Under the pieces are notes generated by a model that searched no databases, was not told where the DNA came from, and worked only from the letters and a program-made list of their open reading frames with translations. The position numbers and the translations under genes are program-made. From Bog-473 sp963707835 (GTDB lineage: Bacteria > Actinomycetota > Acidimicrobiia > Acidimicrobiales > RAAP-2), in the NCBI GenBank assembly GCA_963707835.1, contig CAVPRI010000001.1, positions 186,001 to 250,000 on the forward strand: a stretch of 64,000 bases of DNA. Direction: 5' to 3'. Positions 33,598 to 46,058 of this stretch are shown piece by piece. Numbering within the stretch: the stretch's first letter is position 1; every line of letters begins with the position of its first letter.

Positions 33598-34782
33598 TTA
33601 GACCTGAGAACGGTCGTCCAGGAGGGCTCCGATGTGCTCGGCGGCGCGCTCGTCCTCGCCCACCGGGACATCGGTGTAGTGGCGGGCCATGTGGACGGTC
33701 GACCAGCCGAGCCTGGCCTGCTTCTGGCGTTCGGGGATGACGGCGTCGAGTACGGTCGCCTGAAAGTGTCGCAACGAGTGCAGGTGGATGTCCTCGGGGA
33801 GCTCTGCGGCAACCCGCGTCTTGGTGAAGGCGTGGCTGACTGAGTCGGGGTGCGGCGGTATCTCGCCACCCGGCTCGGCTGAGAAGATGAACGAGGCTTC
33901 ATCGACGGAAAGGTCGGCATCGGCGGCCAGGCGCTCCTGCCCTTGTCTCAACTGCTCGAGTAGTGCCAGGGTGCCCTGGTCGATGGCGACCGCCCGAACG
34001 CTGGCCCGGGTCTTGGGGGATTTGACCTCGGCACCGCCCTGGGATGCGACCACCGATTCGTCGATGGTGACCCTCCCCTGTCTCCAATCCACGTCGGACC
34101 ACCGCAAGGCGCACGCCTCACCCCGCCGGACGCCCGTAGCAGCGATCACGCGCAGGCACGTGGCATAACGCGGATCGAGGTCCTGGGCCTTAGCCAGGAG
34201 GCGGCGGACCTCGCTCGTCGACGGAGCACGCACTGGTCTTGCCGTGCCCTCGATCCCCCAGGATGGGAGCTCCGAGTCGGCAATCGGGTTCGGCAGTGTG
34301 TTGCCGCTCCACTTCCGCGCCAGGCGGCACGCGCGGTTGAGCACCGACCGTACATAGCGGACGCTCTCCCGCCCCACACCGTCGGTCTTCAGCTGACGGA
34401 AGTAGCGCTCGACGTCGTAGGGGGTCAACGTGGCGATGCGTTCTTGGCCGATCGTCCTTTCGATATGCACCTTCCAGACGCTGTCGTAGCGACGCTGCGT
34501 GGCCGGACTGAGGTCGGCCCAGCCGAACTCCTTCCATCCGGCGATTGCGTCGTTGACCGTCGTCGTCCGGTTCCACGAGATCGTGCCGGGTTCGGGGAGC
34601 ACCTCAGGTTCGAAGTCCTGGGCCAGCACGAGCCGGGCTAGCTCCTTCTCGGCGGCGCGCTTGGAACCCCGGAAGGTCCGGCTCTTGTGGCGGACCCGGC
34701 CACGGCTGTCCCGACCGAGGAAGACACGCAGCTCCCATACGTCGGGGCCCCGTTCGGATCGCTTGCGAAGGCTGCCTGGCAT
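33598..34782 (-). CDS. Tyrosine recombinase (integrase) of the island
   Basis: 394 residues from ATG 34782. Longer in-frame starts run back through the tRNA and are artefacts. It has an AP2-like/SAM-like N-terminal core-binding region (WNRTTTVNDAIAGWKEFG) and a catalytic domain with Arg in TGVRRGEACALRWSDVD, His-x-x-Arg in LHSLRHFQATV, Trp in the third position (RLGWSTVHMARHYTDV) and the Tyr nucleophile in HYTDV. The gene lies 113 bp from the 3' end of tRNA-Thr, the usual position for tRNA-targeting integrases. It probably still works, as all catalytic residues are present. Confidence 0.9.
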   Translation of the reverse strand: MPGSLRKRSERGPDVWELRVFLGRDSRGRVRHKSRTFRGSKRAAEKELARLVLAQDFEPEVLPEPGTISWNRTTTVNDAIAGWKEFGWADLSPATQRRYDSVWKVHIERTIGQERIATLTPYDVERYFRQLKTDGVGRESVRYVRSVLNRACRLARKWSGNTLPNPIADSELPSWGIEGTARPVRAPSTSEVRRLLAKAQDLDPRYATCLRVIAATGVRRGEACALRWSDVDWRQGRVTIDESVVASQGGAEVKSPKTRASVRAVAIDQGTLALLEQLRQGQERLAADADLSVDEASFIFSAEPGGEIPPHPDSVSHAFTKTRVAAELPEDIHLHSLRHFQATVLDAVIPERQKQARLGWSTVHMARHYTDVPVGEDERAAEHIGALLDDRSQV

Positions 34783-34889
34783 TAGTCCTCCAGAACGGTC
34801 CCCTCTCGGTCGGCCCCGGCGCCGACCATTGTTGGGATGCCTGTTGGGATTAATCCTACCTGGCAGCTGATCGAGGACAAAAAGGGCCT

Positions 34890-34940
34890 CTGAACTGGAG
34901 CCTGAGAGGAGATTCGAACTCCTGACCTGCGCATTACGAG
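34890..34940 (-). repeat. Right attachment site: island-donated tRNA-Thr 3' half
   Basis: This is the 3' 45 nt of the intact tRNA (34896-34940) plus 6 bp beyond CCA. It matches 11713-11763 except in the T-stem, which is changed on both strands so that pairing is kept. The island therefore brought its own 3' half from a host with a different tRNA-Thr. Confidence 0.85.
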
Positions 34941-34971
34941 TGCGCTGCTCTACCGACTGAGCTACCCAGGC
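34896..34971 (-). tRNA. tRNA-Thr (anticodon CGT)
   Basis: A 76-nt cloverleaf on the minus strand: acceptor GCCTGGG/CTCAGGC (one G-T pair), D arm GCTC/GAGC, anticodon arm GCGCA-CTCGTAA-TGCGC with anticodon CGT, T arm AGGAG-TTCGAAT-CTCCT, and an encoded CCA. It carries the Thr identity bases G35 and U36. The 5' half is chromosomal and the 3' half was supplied by the integrated island, yet the tRNA is intact. Confidence 0.97.
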
Positions 34972-35071
34972 AGCCACGGCCGCCCGAACTCGCTCTCCAC
35001 CGGGCGCGGCGAGCGGATCAGGCGACGGGAGCACAAGTGTAGGCGAGCCCCCGCCGCGCACGGATCCGAGG

Positions 35072-38000
35072 TCAGTCCGGCTCGGCAGCCAGACGGGCCA
35101 GGCGATGGAGCCCCAGCGCCCGAGCGGACTCCTCTCCGTGCCGTAGCAGCTCGGCCACCCGCTCGGCCTCCTCGTCGGGACGCCGTCGGCGCAGCGTCCG
35201 CGCCAGCTCCACCTCGGCGGCGATCTGGAAGGGAAGGGATTCGAGACGCCGCGCCACGGACAGTGCCGCCTCGAAGTGGACCTCGGCCAGGCCGTGGTCC
35301 CCCATGGTGGCAGCGAGCATCCCGAGATAGTGGTCTGCCGGTCCGAGGCAGCCGGCCACCGGGGCCCGGACCACGATCACGGTGCCGGCGAACCGGCTCG
35401 TCAGTTCGTGGAGCTCCAGGGCGGGTTGCGCGGCCTGGGCGCCGAGGGTGGCACAGGCGGCCGCCATCATGGCCAGGCTCAGTCCTTCGGTCATCGTGGC
35501 GGCCTGGGTCACCTGGTCCTTCTCGAGGAGCGTCACCAGGTCGCGGAAGGCCTGCTCCCTCTCTCCGACCACCGCCCGGAAGTGGATGAAGGCAGCCTCG
35601 TGGCGCTGGTGCTCAGGGACGCCCGCTGACATGACCTGCCAGTACAAGTTGTCCGGCCGGCCGATGGCATCGCGTCTGCCACCACGTCCACCACATCAGG
35701 ACGGAGTTCGCGCTGCGCACCATCTGGGGGTATTCCGCCCCCGCTTGGTGTGCGAGGCCTATCGCCGCGTCGGCCGAGTCGTAGTCCCCCCGGATGAGCG
35801 CCATCATGGCCGACCGATGGTGCCCGTAGGCCCTCTCGAGGGGATGCAGAGGCCCGGTCTCGCGGCCTTCCGTGCGTTCGATCTCGCTTTGGACAGCCTG
35901 CAGATCCCCACGGACCAGCAGCTCGCGTACCCGCCACATGTGCCCCAGCAGGGCCTGGCGGCCGTCTCCTGTTGCTTCCGCGATCTCGCCCAACTCAACT
36001 GCCGCGGCCATGCGCTCGGCGCCCGATTCGATTCCCCACAACAGCCGTAACCGGGTGCTGAGGACATGCCCGAGGATCCTCGGGTCGTTGAGCCGGCGGG
36101 CCATCGCTTCGCCTATGGCATTTCGCTCCAGAGCCGCCTGGAGCTCTTGGTGGGTCGCGGCACGTGGGTGCCCGACCTCCATGAGCGACAGTCGCGCGAT
36201 CAGCAACGCCCGCCGTGACGAATCCGCTGCCGGAAGCTGCTGCAACGCCTCGCGCACCAGCTGCACCTCGTCGAAGTCCGGGCCTGGGCCTATGCCGAGG
36301 TAGGTCGGTGCGCCGACGCGCATCGCTACCTGAGCCAGGCGTCCGGCGTCGCCCGATTCCCGGGCCAGGTCGGCGGCCCGGCCGATCGTGTCGGTGAACA
36401 AACCGGCGCCCCCCGCCCTGAACTGTGCGTCAGCCAACTCGACAAGGAGATCACACCGTGCGCCGGCGTCGAGGATGCCGAAGCGGTCCGTCACCTCCCA
36501 CCCCCTCGCGAAGTGCGCGAGCGCCTCCTCGAACGCCAACGCCTGCGTGGCGCGGGCACCCGCGGCCCGGCTGTAGCGGACCGCCTTCTCGGCGTCGGCA
36601 ATGCTCGCGCCAGCAGCGAAGTGGTGGGCCAGCTCGTTGACGTTCGCATCGATCTCCGATGCCCGGGCTCGTTCCACGGCGACACCCAGCCGGTGGTGGT
36701 AGCGGGCCCGGCGGCCCGGCGGCAGTCCGTGATAGATCGCCTCACGTGCCAACCCGTGGACGAACGAGCGCCCGTCGCCGGCGCTTTCCTGGGGGTGAAC
36801 CAACCGGGCTCGCTCGACTTCGTCGACGGCATCGAGGATCCGGTCCGGAACCACCCCCGCGGCCTCGACGACGACGTCGAGCTCGAACTCCCGGCCTGCC
36901 ACTGCGGCCACCTCGAGCAGGGCAACCGTGTCCGGGCTCAGCCGGGTCATCCGGCCCGACACCAGTGCCTGCACGGCCTGGGTGGGGCCGAGGCCGGCCG
37001 TGGTGACCGCCTCGTCCAGCGTGGGCGTCGAGCCGGCCAGGCCGGCGCGAGAGAGCACGGGGCGCAGGATCTCGTCGAGAAAGAGCGGGTTCCCCGCCGT
37101 TAATTGATAGAGCCGTGGGACGACGTCAGGCGCCCCCTCCACCAGCGCCTCCGTGATCTCTTGCACCGCAGAAACCGGCAGGCCATGCAGGTGGAGCGTG
37201 TCGATCGCGTGCACCGGACGGAGCTCGCCCCAGAGATCCCGGAGCGGGTGCTGTGCCGCGATCTCGGCCTGCACGTACGTGCCCACCACGCCGATCCTGG
37301 ACTCTCTGGCTCGCCGGATCACGTGGCGAAGCAACTGCATGGTGGAGTCGTCGGCGTAGTGGAGGTCGTCCATCACCAGGAGAACGGGATCCTCGGTCGC
37401 GAGCTCGGCGAGCGTGACGGCCACGGCATCGAAGAAGCGGAGCCGCTCGCCCGGGGGGTCGACGGCCGGCACGGCCGGCGATCGCTGGACGGGATCCTGC
37501 AGCCGGACCACCAGGCGGGACAGCTCGGTCCGCTGCCACGCGGGCATGGCGGAGAGGCGGTCGGCCGAGAGCGACTCGAAGTAGCGGCCCAGCGCTTCGG
37601 CAAAGGGCTGGTACGAGGCAACGGGATCCCTGTCGCATCGGCCGTACAGGGCCACGTGGCCGCGGCCGGCCACTGCCCTGGCAAACTCGGTCACCAGCCG
37701 CGACTTGCCGATGCCGGGCTCACCCTCGATGATGATGGTCCGGCCCCCGTCGGCGCGCACTGCGTCCCACCAGCTCCAGAGCCGGCCGAGCTCGTTGTCG
37801 CGGCCAGCGAATCGAAGGAGGTCGTAGCGTTCCGAACGGAGCCGCTCGGGAGCAGGCGGTTGGGACTCGCTCGACACGACCCCGCCCGGCTCCTCTGCCC
37901 GCTCTGCCAGGACGGGAAGATCCAGTGCCGGGTCGTGGGTGAGGATGGCATGCTCCATCCAGGCGACATCGTGCCCGGGCTCGATCCCCAGCTCGGTAAC

Positions 38001-38741
38001 CAGGATGGCGCGCAGATCCTGGTACACGCGCAGCGCCTCGGCCTGACGTCCTGACCGGTACAGCGCCAGCATCCACTGCGACCAAAGCCGCTCGCGCAAC
38101 GGATGGGTCGCGATCAGCGACTGCAGCTCTCCCACCACGTCCCGATGCCGGCCCAAGGTCAGGGCGGCGTCGATCCTGGCCTCGGCCGCCGTGAGACGGA
38201 GTTCCTCCAGCCGGCGTGCCTCGGCCCGGGCAAAGGGTTCGTCCCGCACGTCGCCGTACGCTGATCCCCGCCAGAGGCCTTCGGCCTCGATCAGGATCCG
38301 CTCAGCTCCGGCGGGGTCGCCCCGGGCCAGGAGGCGGCGACCCTCGGCGACACGATCCGCGAAGCACTGCGCGTCGGTCGCCGAGGCCGGCACGTCGAGC
38401 AGGTAGCCGGGGGTCCTGGTGATCAGGACCTGGTCGGGCACTCCCGCGGCCCGCAGCCGCTTGCGGAGCCGCGAGAGCGTCGATCGCAGGACCACGGCTG
38501 CGTCCCGCTGATCCTCTTCCGCCCACAACGACTCGGCGAACTGGTCGACCGACACCACGAGACCCCTATCGACGAGGAGCCGCGCCACCAGGGCCCGGGA
38601 CTTGAAGCCACCGATGTCGACGGCGACACCGTTCCAGGCCACCCCGACCGAGCCCAGGACGCGGAACTGGAGACCGGTGGCCTCACTCGCCACCGAAACC
38701 GTCTGTTCCCCCTGACCGTGCCCCGGCATCCAGTCCTCCAT
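35072..38741 (-). CDS. BTAD/SARP-type regulator with AAA ATPase and TPR-like region (apparent frameshift near 35669)
   Basis: About 1,220 residues once one base is removed near 35669. It has a winged-helix DNA-binding domain (about 25-110, LSRLRKRLRAAG), a BTAD helical domain (about 115-265), a STAND-type ATPase from about 320 (Walker A EGEPGIGKSRL, Walker B VLLVMDDLHYADD), and a long helical TPR-like C-terminus. At the break, WWTWWQTR must be followed by AIGRPDNLYWQVM, which continues in the next frame to 35072. Such proteins are large signal-integrating activators. The target is unknown. Confidence 0.85.
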
Positions 38742-38799
38742 TCGGAGCCCCGGGTCCGCATGCTAGGCCGCGACTGCAACCTTGGTTGAGGGAGCCCGC

Positions 38800-39895
38800 C
38801 TACGCGTCGAGGCCCGCCAATCGGACGAAGAGCGCTTCGATCAGAAGGCTCTCGTTGGGGTTCCGAGGCAGTGCGGCTGCCGCCTCGGTGACCAACGCGA
38901 CCGCCGCCGCGGCATTGCGGACGTCGGGATCTCCCACGGAGGCGGGCCCGCCGGTGACCGCGTCGACCACGCGCCCTCGGTAGGTACGGGCCAGCACACC
39001 GAGCCCCGAACGCAGGGCATCGGTGCGGTAGCGACGTTCCTCCCGCTGATGTTGCTCGACGATCTCCCTGCGCCCGGGGAGCCCACGCTCGCCCATCTCC
39101 TTGGCTGCCGCCGTGAGGGACTCGAGCTCGCGGCGCGTGCTCGTCGCGCAGAGGCTCAACCGCCCGGTCGGCCAACCCGAGGACGCGGCGCGCCAGCCCG
39201 GAGGCGGCTGCACCCGAAGCCCCGAGCGACTGCGGCACCGAGGCCCACAGGGCCATCCGGTTCTTCACGTCAGGATCCTCCACCATGACCCTGGCCCGCT
39301 CCGGGTTGCCTCCACTGCTGTCGGCCACCACCGTGGCCATGTCGGCCGGAACGCCCGACGCCGTCAGCCATCGCACCATCTCGGCGTGCGGCACCGGCGG
39401 GAACGGGATCTCGACGCACCGACTCGCCACCGTGGCCAGCTCGGGCGAGACCTCGTCGGCCAGCAGCACGAACACGGTGTCCCCGGGGGGTTCTTCCAGC
39501 GTCTTGAGCAGAGCCGGGGCCCGCAGCGCCGCCAGATGCACGTCGAGGACGATGATCACCTGGCGTGACGCGTGCAGCGGCCGGCGCTGGGCCAGGGAGA
39601 CGATCTGGCGGATCTCCGCGATCGAGACCGAGGCGCCGCTCCGACGGACGACGTGGAGGTCGGGGTCGGTGCCGGCCAGCGAGGCCCGGCACGTCGCGCA
39701 CTCTCCGCAGCCACCCTCGGGGCACAACAGCGCGGCGGCGAAACCGTGGGCCGCCGCCAGGCCGCCGTTTCCGGCCGGACCGCGCAGAAGGTATGCATGC
39801 ACCGGGTTGGCTGCTGCCGCCCGCAGGGCCGCCACCGCCTCGTCCTGCCCCACGATGCCGGCGAACAGCGCCGCCGCCGGCCGGTCCGCGGTCAT
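38800..39895 (-). CDS. holB: DNA polymerase III delta' subunit (apparent frameshift near 39133)
   Basis: About 364 residues with one base removed near 39133, where DRAVEPLRDEHA must continue as RELESLTAAAKEMGERG in the next frame to the TAG at 38800. The N-terminal clamp-loader AAA domain has FAGIVGQDEAVAALRAAA, RGPAGNGG (a Walker A without the Lys, as usual for delta'), the zinc module CPEGGCGECATC and the SRC motif (ASRCVEIPF). The ATG overlaps the tmk stop (ATGA). As holB is essential, the frameshift is most likely a sequence error. Confidence 0.85.
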
Positions 39896-40569
39896 GGGTC
39901 CAACGGCGGAGTGGCCGGTGGGTCTCCGAGGCGCTCACGCACGGATCTCACGATACGGCCCGTCAGGGCGTCCGGCTCCTCCATCCCGTCCAAGACCAGC
40001 CAATGGTCCGGGTCTGCCTCGGCCTGGGCCAGGAACCCCTCCCGAACCCGGGCGGCGAAAGCGGGTCCCAATCCCTCGATCCTGTCGGTCCCGCTGCGTC
40101 CACCCGCCGCGGCAAGTCGGCCGGCCGCGACCTCGACCGGCACGTCCACGAGGACCGACAGGTCGGCCGCCACCCCCGCTGTGGCCCAGGTCACGAGCAT
40201 CTGGAGCTCACCGGGTTCCAGGCCGCGACCGTACCCCTGGTAGGCCACGGTCGATCCCCCATAGCGGTCGGTCACGACCCACTCGCCCCGGGCCAACGCA
40301 GGGCCGATCACGGCGGCCACGTGCTCGGCGCGGTCCGCCACCATGAGCAGTGCCTCGGTCCGGAGCGACGGAGCGGGGTCTCCTGGCATGAGGAGCAGGC
40401 TGCGCAGCCGGGCACCGACCGGTGTCGCTCCGGGCTCGAAGGTGAGCCGTGCCCCCAAGCGGGCAGCCACCCCCCGGGCCTGGGTCGACTTGCCGCAGCC
40501 GTCGATCCCCTCGAGCGCGATCAACCGACCGGGGGTCGCAGGATCGACCGGGCGACCGGGGGTCGCCAC
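39892..40569 (-). CDS. tmk: Thymidylate kinase
   Basis: 225 residues from GTG 40569, one base after the topA stop. Earlier in-frame starts run through the topA tail and are rejected. The P-loop is LEGIDGCGKSTQARG; the DRY motif (VVTDRYGGSTVAYQG) and a lid/substrate region (DRIEGLGPAFAARV) follow. It phosphorylates dTMP to dTDP. The order topA-tmk-holB is common in actinobacteria and supports the assignment. Confidence 0.95.
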   Translation of the reverse strand: MATPGRPVDPATPGRLIALEGIDGCGKSTQARGVAARLGARLTFEPGATPVGARLRSLLLMPGDPAPSLRTEALLMVADRAEHVAAVIGPALARGEWVVTDRYGGSTVAYQGYGRGLEPGELQMLVTWATAGVAADLSVLVDVPVEVAAGRLAAAGGRSGTDRIEGLGPAFAARVREGFLAQAEADPDHWLVLDGMEEPDALTGRIVRSVRERLGDPPATPPLDP

Positions 40570-40570
40570 G

Positions 40571-43351
40571 TCAGATCGATTCGGAGGGTGCGATTCCCGG
40601 ATCCGCCTTCTTGGCGGTCGCCTTCTTGGCCGGGGCCTTCTTGGCGGTCGTCTTCTTGGCGGTCGTCTTCTTTGCCGGGACCTTCTGGGCGGCCGTCTTC
40701 TTGGTGCCGGCCTTGCGGCCACGCGTGGAGGGGCCGGCGGCCCGGCGCTCGGCCAGCAATTCCGAGGCCCGGTCGATATCGATCGACTCGACGGCGTCAC
40801 CCTTGCGCAGGCTCGCGTTGGTAGTCCCATCGGTCACGTAGGGGCCGAACCGACCCTCTTTGACCACCACGGGCAGATTCGTGGCGGGGTCTGTCCCCAG
40901 CTCGCGCAGTGGGGCGGCGGCCGCGCGACCGCGGCGCTGCTTGGGCTGGGCGAACAGCGCCCGGGCCTCGTCGAGCGTGACCGTCAGCAGCTGCTCCTCA
41001 CTGGTCAGGCTCCTCGTGTCCGACCCCCGCTTGACATAGGGACCGAAGCGCCCGTTGTGAGCGACGATCTCCTCGTCGGTCTCGGGATCGGATCCCACCG
41101 ATCGCGGAATGCGCAGCAGGTCGAGCGCCTGCTCGAGTGTGAGGGTGGCCGGCTCCATGGACGAGAACAGTGAGGCGGTGCGCGGCTTCTCGCCTCCTTC
41201 GACGAGCTCGCCCACCTGGACGTAGGGGCCGAACCTTCCGGCCTTCAGCTGGATCTCGAGACCGGTGGCCGGGTCGGTCCCGAGCACGCGGTCGTTGGAC
41301 GGGGCGGCGAGGATCTCCTCGGCGCGGGCCACCGTCAGCTCGTCGGGCGCCAGGTCGTCGGGGATCGACGCCCTGTCCTCGCCCCGCTGCAGATATGGCC
41401 CGTAGCGCCCGACCCTCGCCACGATCTCCTGGCCGTCGCCGCCCACACCGAGCGGAATGGAGTTGATCTCCCGGGCGTCGATATCGCTCAGATGTGACGC
41501 CACCGAGGCCTTCAACCCCAGGGCTTCGACCTCCTCACCCGAGGTCCCGTGCCCGTTGCCGGCGCCCGGCGCTGCGCTCCCGAAGTAGAAGCGGGTCAGC
41601 CAAGGCAGGGCTTCCTCACGGCCGGCGGCGATCTCGTCGAGATCGTCCTCCATGGAAGCGGTGAAGCCGTAATCGACCAGGTCGCCGAAGTAACGCTCGA
41701 GCAACCCCACCACCGCGAACACGGTGAAGCTGGGAATCAGTGCGGTCCCCTTCTTCCACACGTAGCCCCGGTCGAGGATGGTGGCGATCACGCTGGCATA
41801 CGTCGAGGGCCGCCCCACACCGAGCTCCTCCATGGCCTTGACCAACGAGGCCTCGGTGTAGCGGGCCGGAGGCTGGGTGGCGTGCTCTCCCGGTTCGAAC
41901 GCACTGCCCTCTACCGTGTCGCCCACGGCCAGCGCCGGCAGCACGACCTCCCGGTCCGCCAGCTCCGCTTCGGGATCGTCCTCACCCTCCACATAGGCGC
42001 GCAGGAAACCCGGGAAGGCGATGACACGGCCGCTAGCCGAGAACTCGGCCTCCTGCCCCTGCGCCACACCCTCGGGGACGGTCACGCTCAATCGCAACTG
42101 GGCGCTGGTCCCGGTGGCGTCGCTCATCTGCGAGGCCACCGTGCGCTTCCAGATGAGCTCGTAGAGGCGGAGCTCGTCACCTGACAACTGACGAGCCGCC
42201 TGCTCGGGAGTTCGGAAGGACTCGCCGGCCGGCCGGATCGCCTCGTGGGCCTCCTGCGCGTTCTTCACCTTGCGCTCGTACCGGCGCGGCCCGTCGGGCA
42301 CGTACTCGGCGCCGTACATCTCCCTGGCCTGCGACCGGGCTGCCGTGAGCGCCTCGTCCGACAAGGTGGTCGAGTCGGTGCGCATGTAGGTGATGAAGCC
42401 CTGCTCGTAGAGTCGCTGCGCCACCTGCATGGCCCGCTGCGCGCTGAACCTGAGCTTGCGGCCGGCCTCCTGTTGCAGGGTCGAGGTGATGAAGGGAGCG
42501 GCCGGCGAGCGCCGGTACGGCTTCTCGGTCACCGCGATGACGGTGAAGGCCCGGCCGATCAGGGCGTCGGCGACCGACGTCGCCTCCTCGGCGCCCAGGA
42601 TCCGGGCGGAGCTGCGGCCCGTCTGGCGACCGTTCTCGTCGAAGTCCTTGCCCGTAGCCACCGTCGCTCCGCCGAGCGTCACCAACGTGGCACCGAACCC
42701 CGCCGGGGCGGCGACGTTGGTGAACGTCCCCTCCACGCCCCACCAGCTGGCCGACTGGAATCGCATCCGGGCCCGCTCGCGCTCGACCACCATGCGGGTG
42801 GCCACGCTCTGCACCCGACCGGCAGAGAGCCGCGGCATCACCTTGCGCCACAGGACCGGCGAGACCTCGTAGCCGTACAGGCGATCGAGGATGCGACGCG
42901 CCTCCTGCGCGTCGACCAAGCGCCGGTCGAGGTCACGCCATTCGTCGACGGCACGTGCGATGGCGGCCGGAGTGATCTCGTGGAACACCATCCGCTTCAC
43001 CGGCACCGTCGGCGAGAGCACCTCGGAGAGATGCCACGCGATCGACTCGCCCTCGCGGTCCTCGTCCGTGGCGAGGTAGAGCTCGTCTGCGCCCTTCAGC
43101 AATCTCTTCAGATTGGCGACCACCGACTTCTTGGGTGCCGAGATGACGTACAACGGCTTGAAGCCGTTGTCGACGTCCACCCCGAGCCGTGCCCATGACT
43201 CGCCCTTGTACGTGGCCGGGACCTCGTCGGCGCCGCGCGGCAGGTCGCGGACGTGACCGACCGAGGACTCCACGATGAAGTCGGGCCCCAACATGCTGCC
43301 GATCGTGCGCGCCTTGGCCGGCGACTCCACGATGACGAGGGCCTTACCCAC
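40571..43351 (-). CDS. topA: DNA topoisomerase I with lysine-rich tail
   Basis: 926 residues from GTG 43351. It has an N-terminal Toprim domain (KALVIVESPAKARTIGSMLG, DEDREGESIAWHL), the active-site Tyr in GFITYMRTDSTTLS, and four C-terminal topoisomerase repeats (each ending GRFGPYV). The last 45 residues are a Lys/Ala tail of PAKKTTAKK-type repeats, as in other actinobacterial TopA proteins, which lack the zinc fingers of E. coli TopA. It relaxes negative supercoils. The tail likely aids DNA binding and processivity. Confidence 0.95.
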   Translation of the reverse strand: MGKALVIVESPAKARTIGSMLGPDFIVESSVGHVRDLPRGADEVPATYKGESWARLGVDVDNGFKPLYVISAPKKSVVANLKRLLKGADELYLATDEDREGESIAWHLSEVLSPTVPVKRMVFHEITPAAIARAVDEWRDLDRRLVDAQEARRILDRLYGYEVSPVLWRKVMPRLSAGRVQSVATRMVVERERARMRFQSASWWGVEGTFTNVAAPAGFGATLVTLGGATVATGKDFDENGRQTGRSSARILGAEEATSVADALIGRAFTVIAVTEKPYRRSPAAPFITSTLQQEAGRKLRFSAQRAMQVAQRLYEQGFITYMRTDSTTLSDEALTAARSQAREMYGAEYVPDGPRRYERKVKNAQEAHEAIRPAGESFRTPEQAARQLSGDELRLYELIWKRTVASQMSDATGTSAQLRLSVTVPEGVAQGQEAEFSASGRVIAFPGFLRAYVEGEDDPEAELADREVVLPALAVGDTVEGSAFEPGEHATQPPARYTEASLVKAMEELGVGRPSTYASVIATILDRGYVWKKGTALIPSFTVFAVVGLLERYFGDLVDYGFTASMEDDLDEIAAGREEALPWLTRFYFGSAAPGAGNGHGTSGEEVEALGLKASVASHLSDIDAREINSIPLGVGGDGQEIVARVGRYGPYLQRGEDRASIPDDLAPDELTVARAEEILAAPSNDRVLGTDPATGLEIQLKAGRFGPYVQVGELVEGGEKPRTASLFSSMEPATLTLEQALDLLRIPRSVGSDPETDEEIVAHNGRFGPYVKRGSDTRSLTSEEQLLTVTLDEARALFAQPKQRRGRAAAAPLRELGTDPATNLPVVVKEGRFGPYVTDGTTNASLRKGDAVESIDIDRASELLAERRAAGPSTRGRKAGTKKTAAQKVPAKKTTAKKTTAKKAPAKKATAKKADPGIAPSESI

Positions 43352-43491
43352 GGTGCTCCCTGCGGGCCGGCGGTCGGATGGTCAGATCGGATGGCATGGT
43401 GACCTCAGAGTGGGGGGCCGCCGCCCTGCCTGTCAAGGGCGGCCGCCGCTCCCGACCCCCGGAGAACCACGCTCCGGGGCCGCTGAACTGG

Positions 43492-45812
<2,321 letters not shown>

Positions 45813-46058
45813 TTCCCGGTGAGCCCTTTCTCTTCCTGTCGGTCTGGGGGACAAGGGGCGGGAACGCCCCCTCCCTGCGCTGCGGTAACGCCCGTCACCA
45901 TGGCGATCGCTCTCACGACCCCGAGCCGCGGGCGCGCCAAGGAGGTCGCACCCCGCGCCGGGCCGCCGGGGACGTTAGCCACTCCCGCGAGGCCAGGGGC
46001 AATTTCCCCCGGGCGACGACCCCGCAGCCGGGCCGGTCGGCACGGCCGCTGGTCCCGG

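Larger units (their letters stand above)
11764..34940. mobile_element. 23-kb genomic island integrated in tRNA-Thr(CGT)
   Basis: The element is bounded by direct repeats of the tRNA-Thr 3' half, with an intact tRNA, a tyrosine integrase (33598-34782) and an Xis-like gene (33292-33591) at the right end. Joining 34971-34941 to 11763-11719 rebuilds a perfect tRNA-Thr, which gives the empty-site structure. No replication, conjugation or phage structural genes are visible, so this looks like a non-self-transmissible island. Cargo is stress and envelope oriented: ion antiporters, a chloride channel, sigma/anti-sigma, WhiB, MarR and TetR regulators, a molybdoenzyme and secreted hydrolases. Confidence 0.75.

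Noticed and set aside
34783..35061. N-terminal extension of the integrase
   Set aside because: It would translate the tRNA-Thr gene (peptides such as RTRNAQVRSSNLLSG are tRNA read-through). ATG 34782 starts the family domain.
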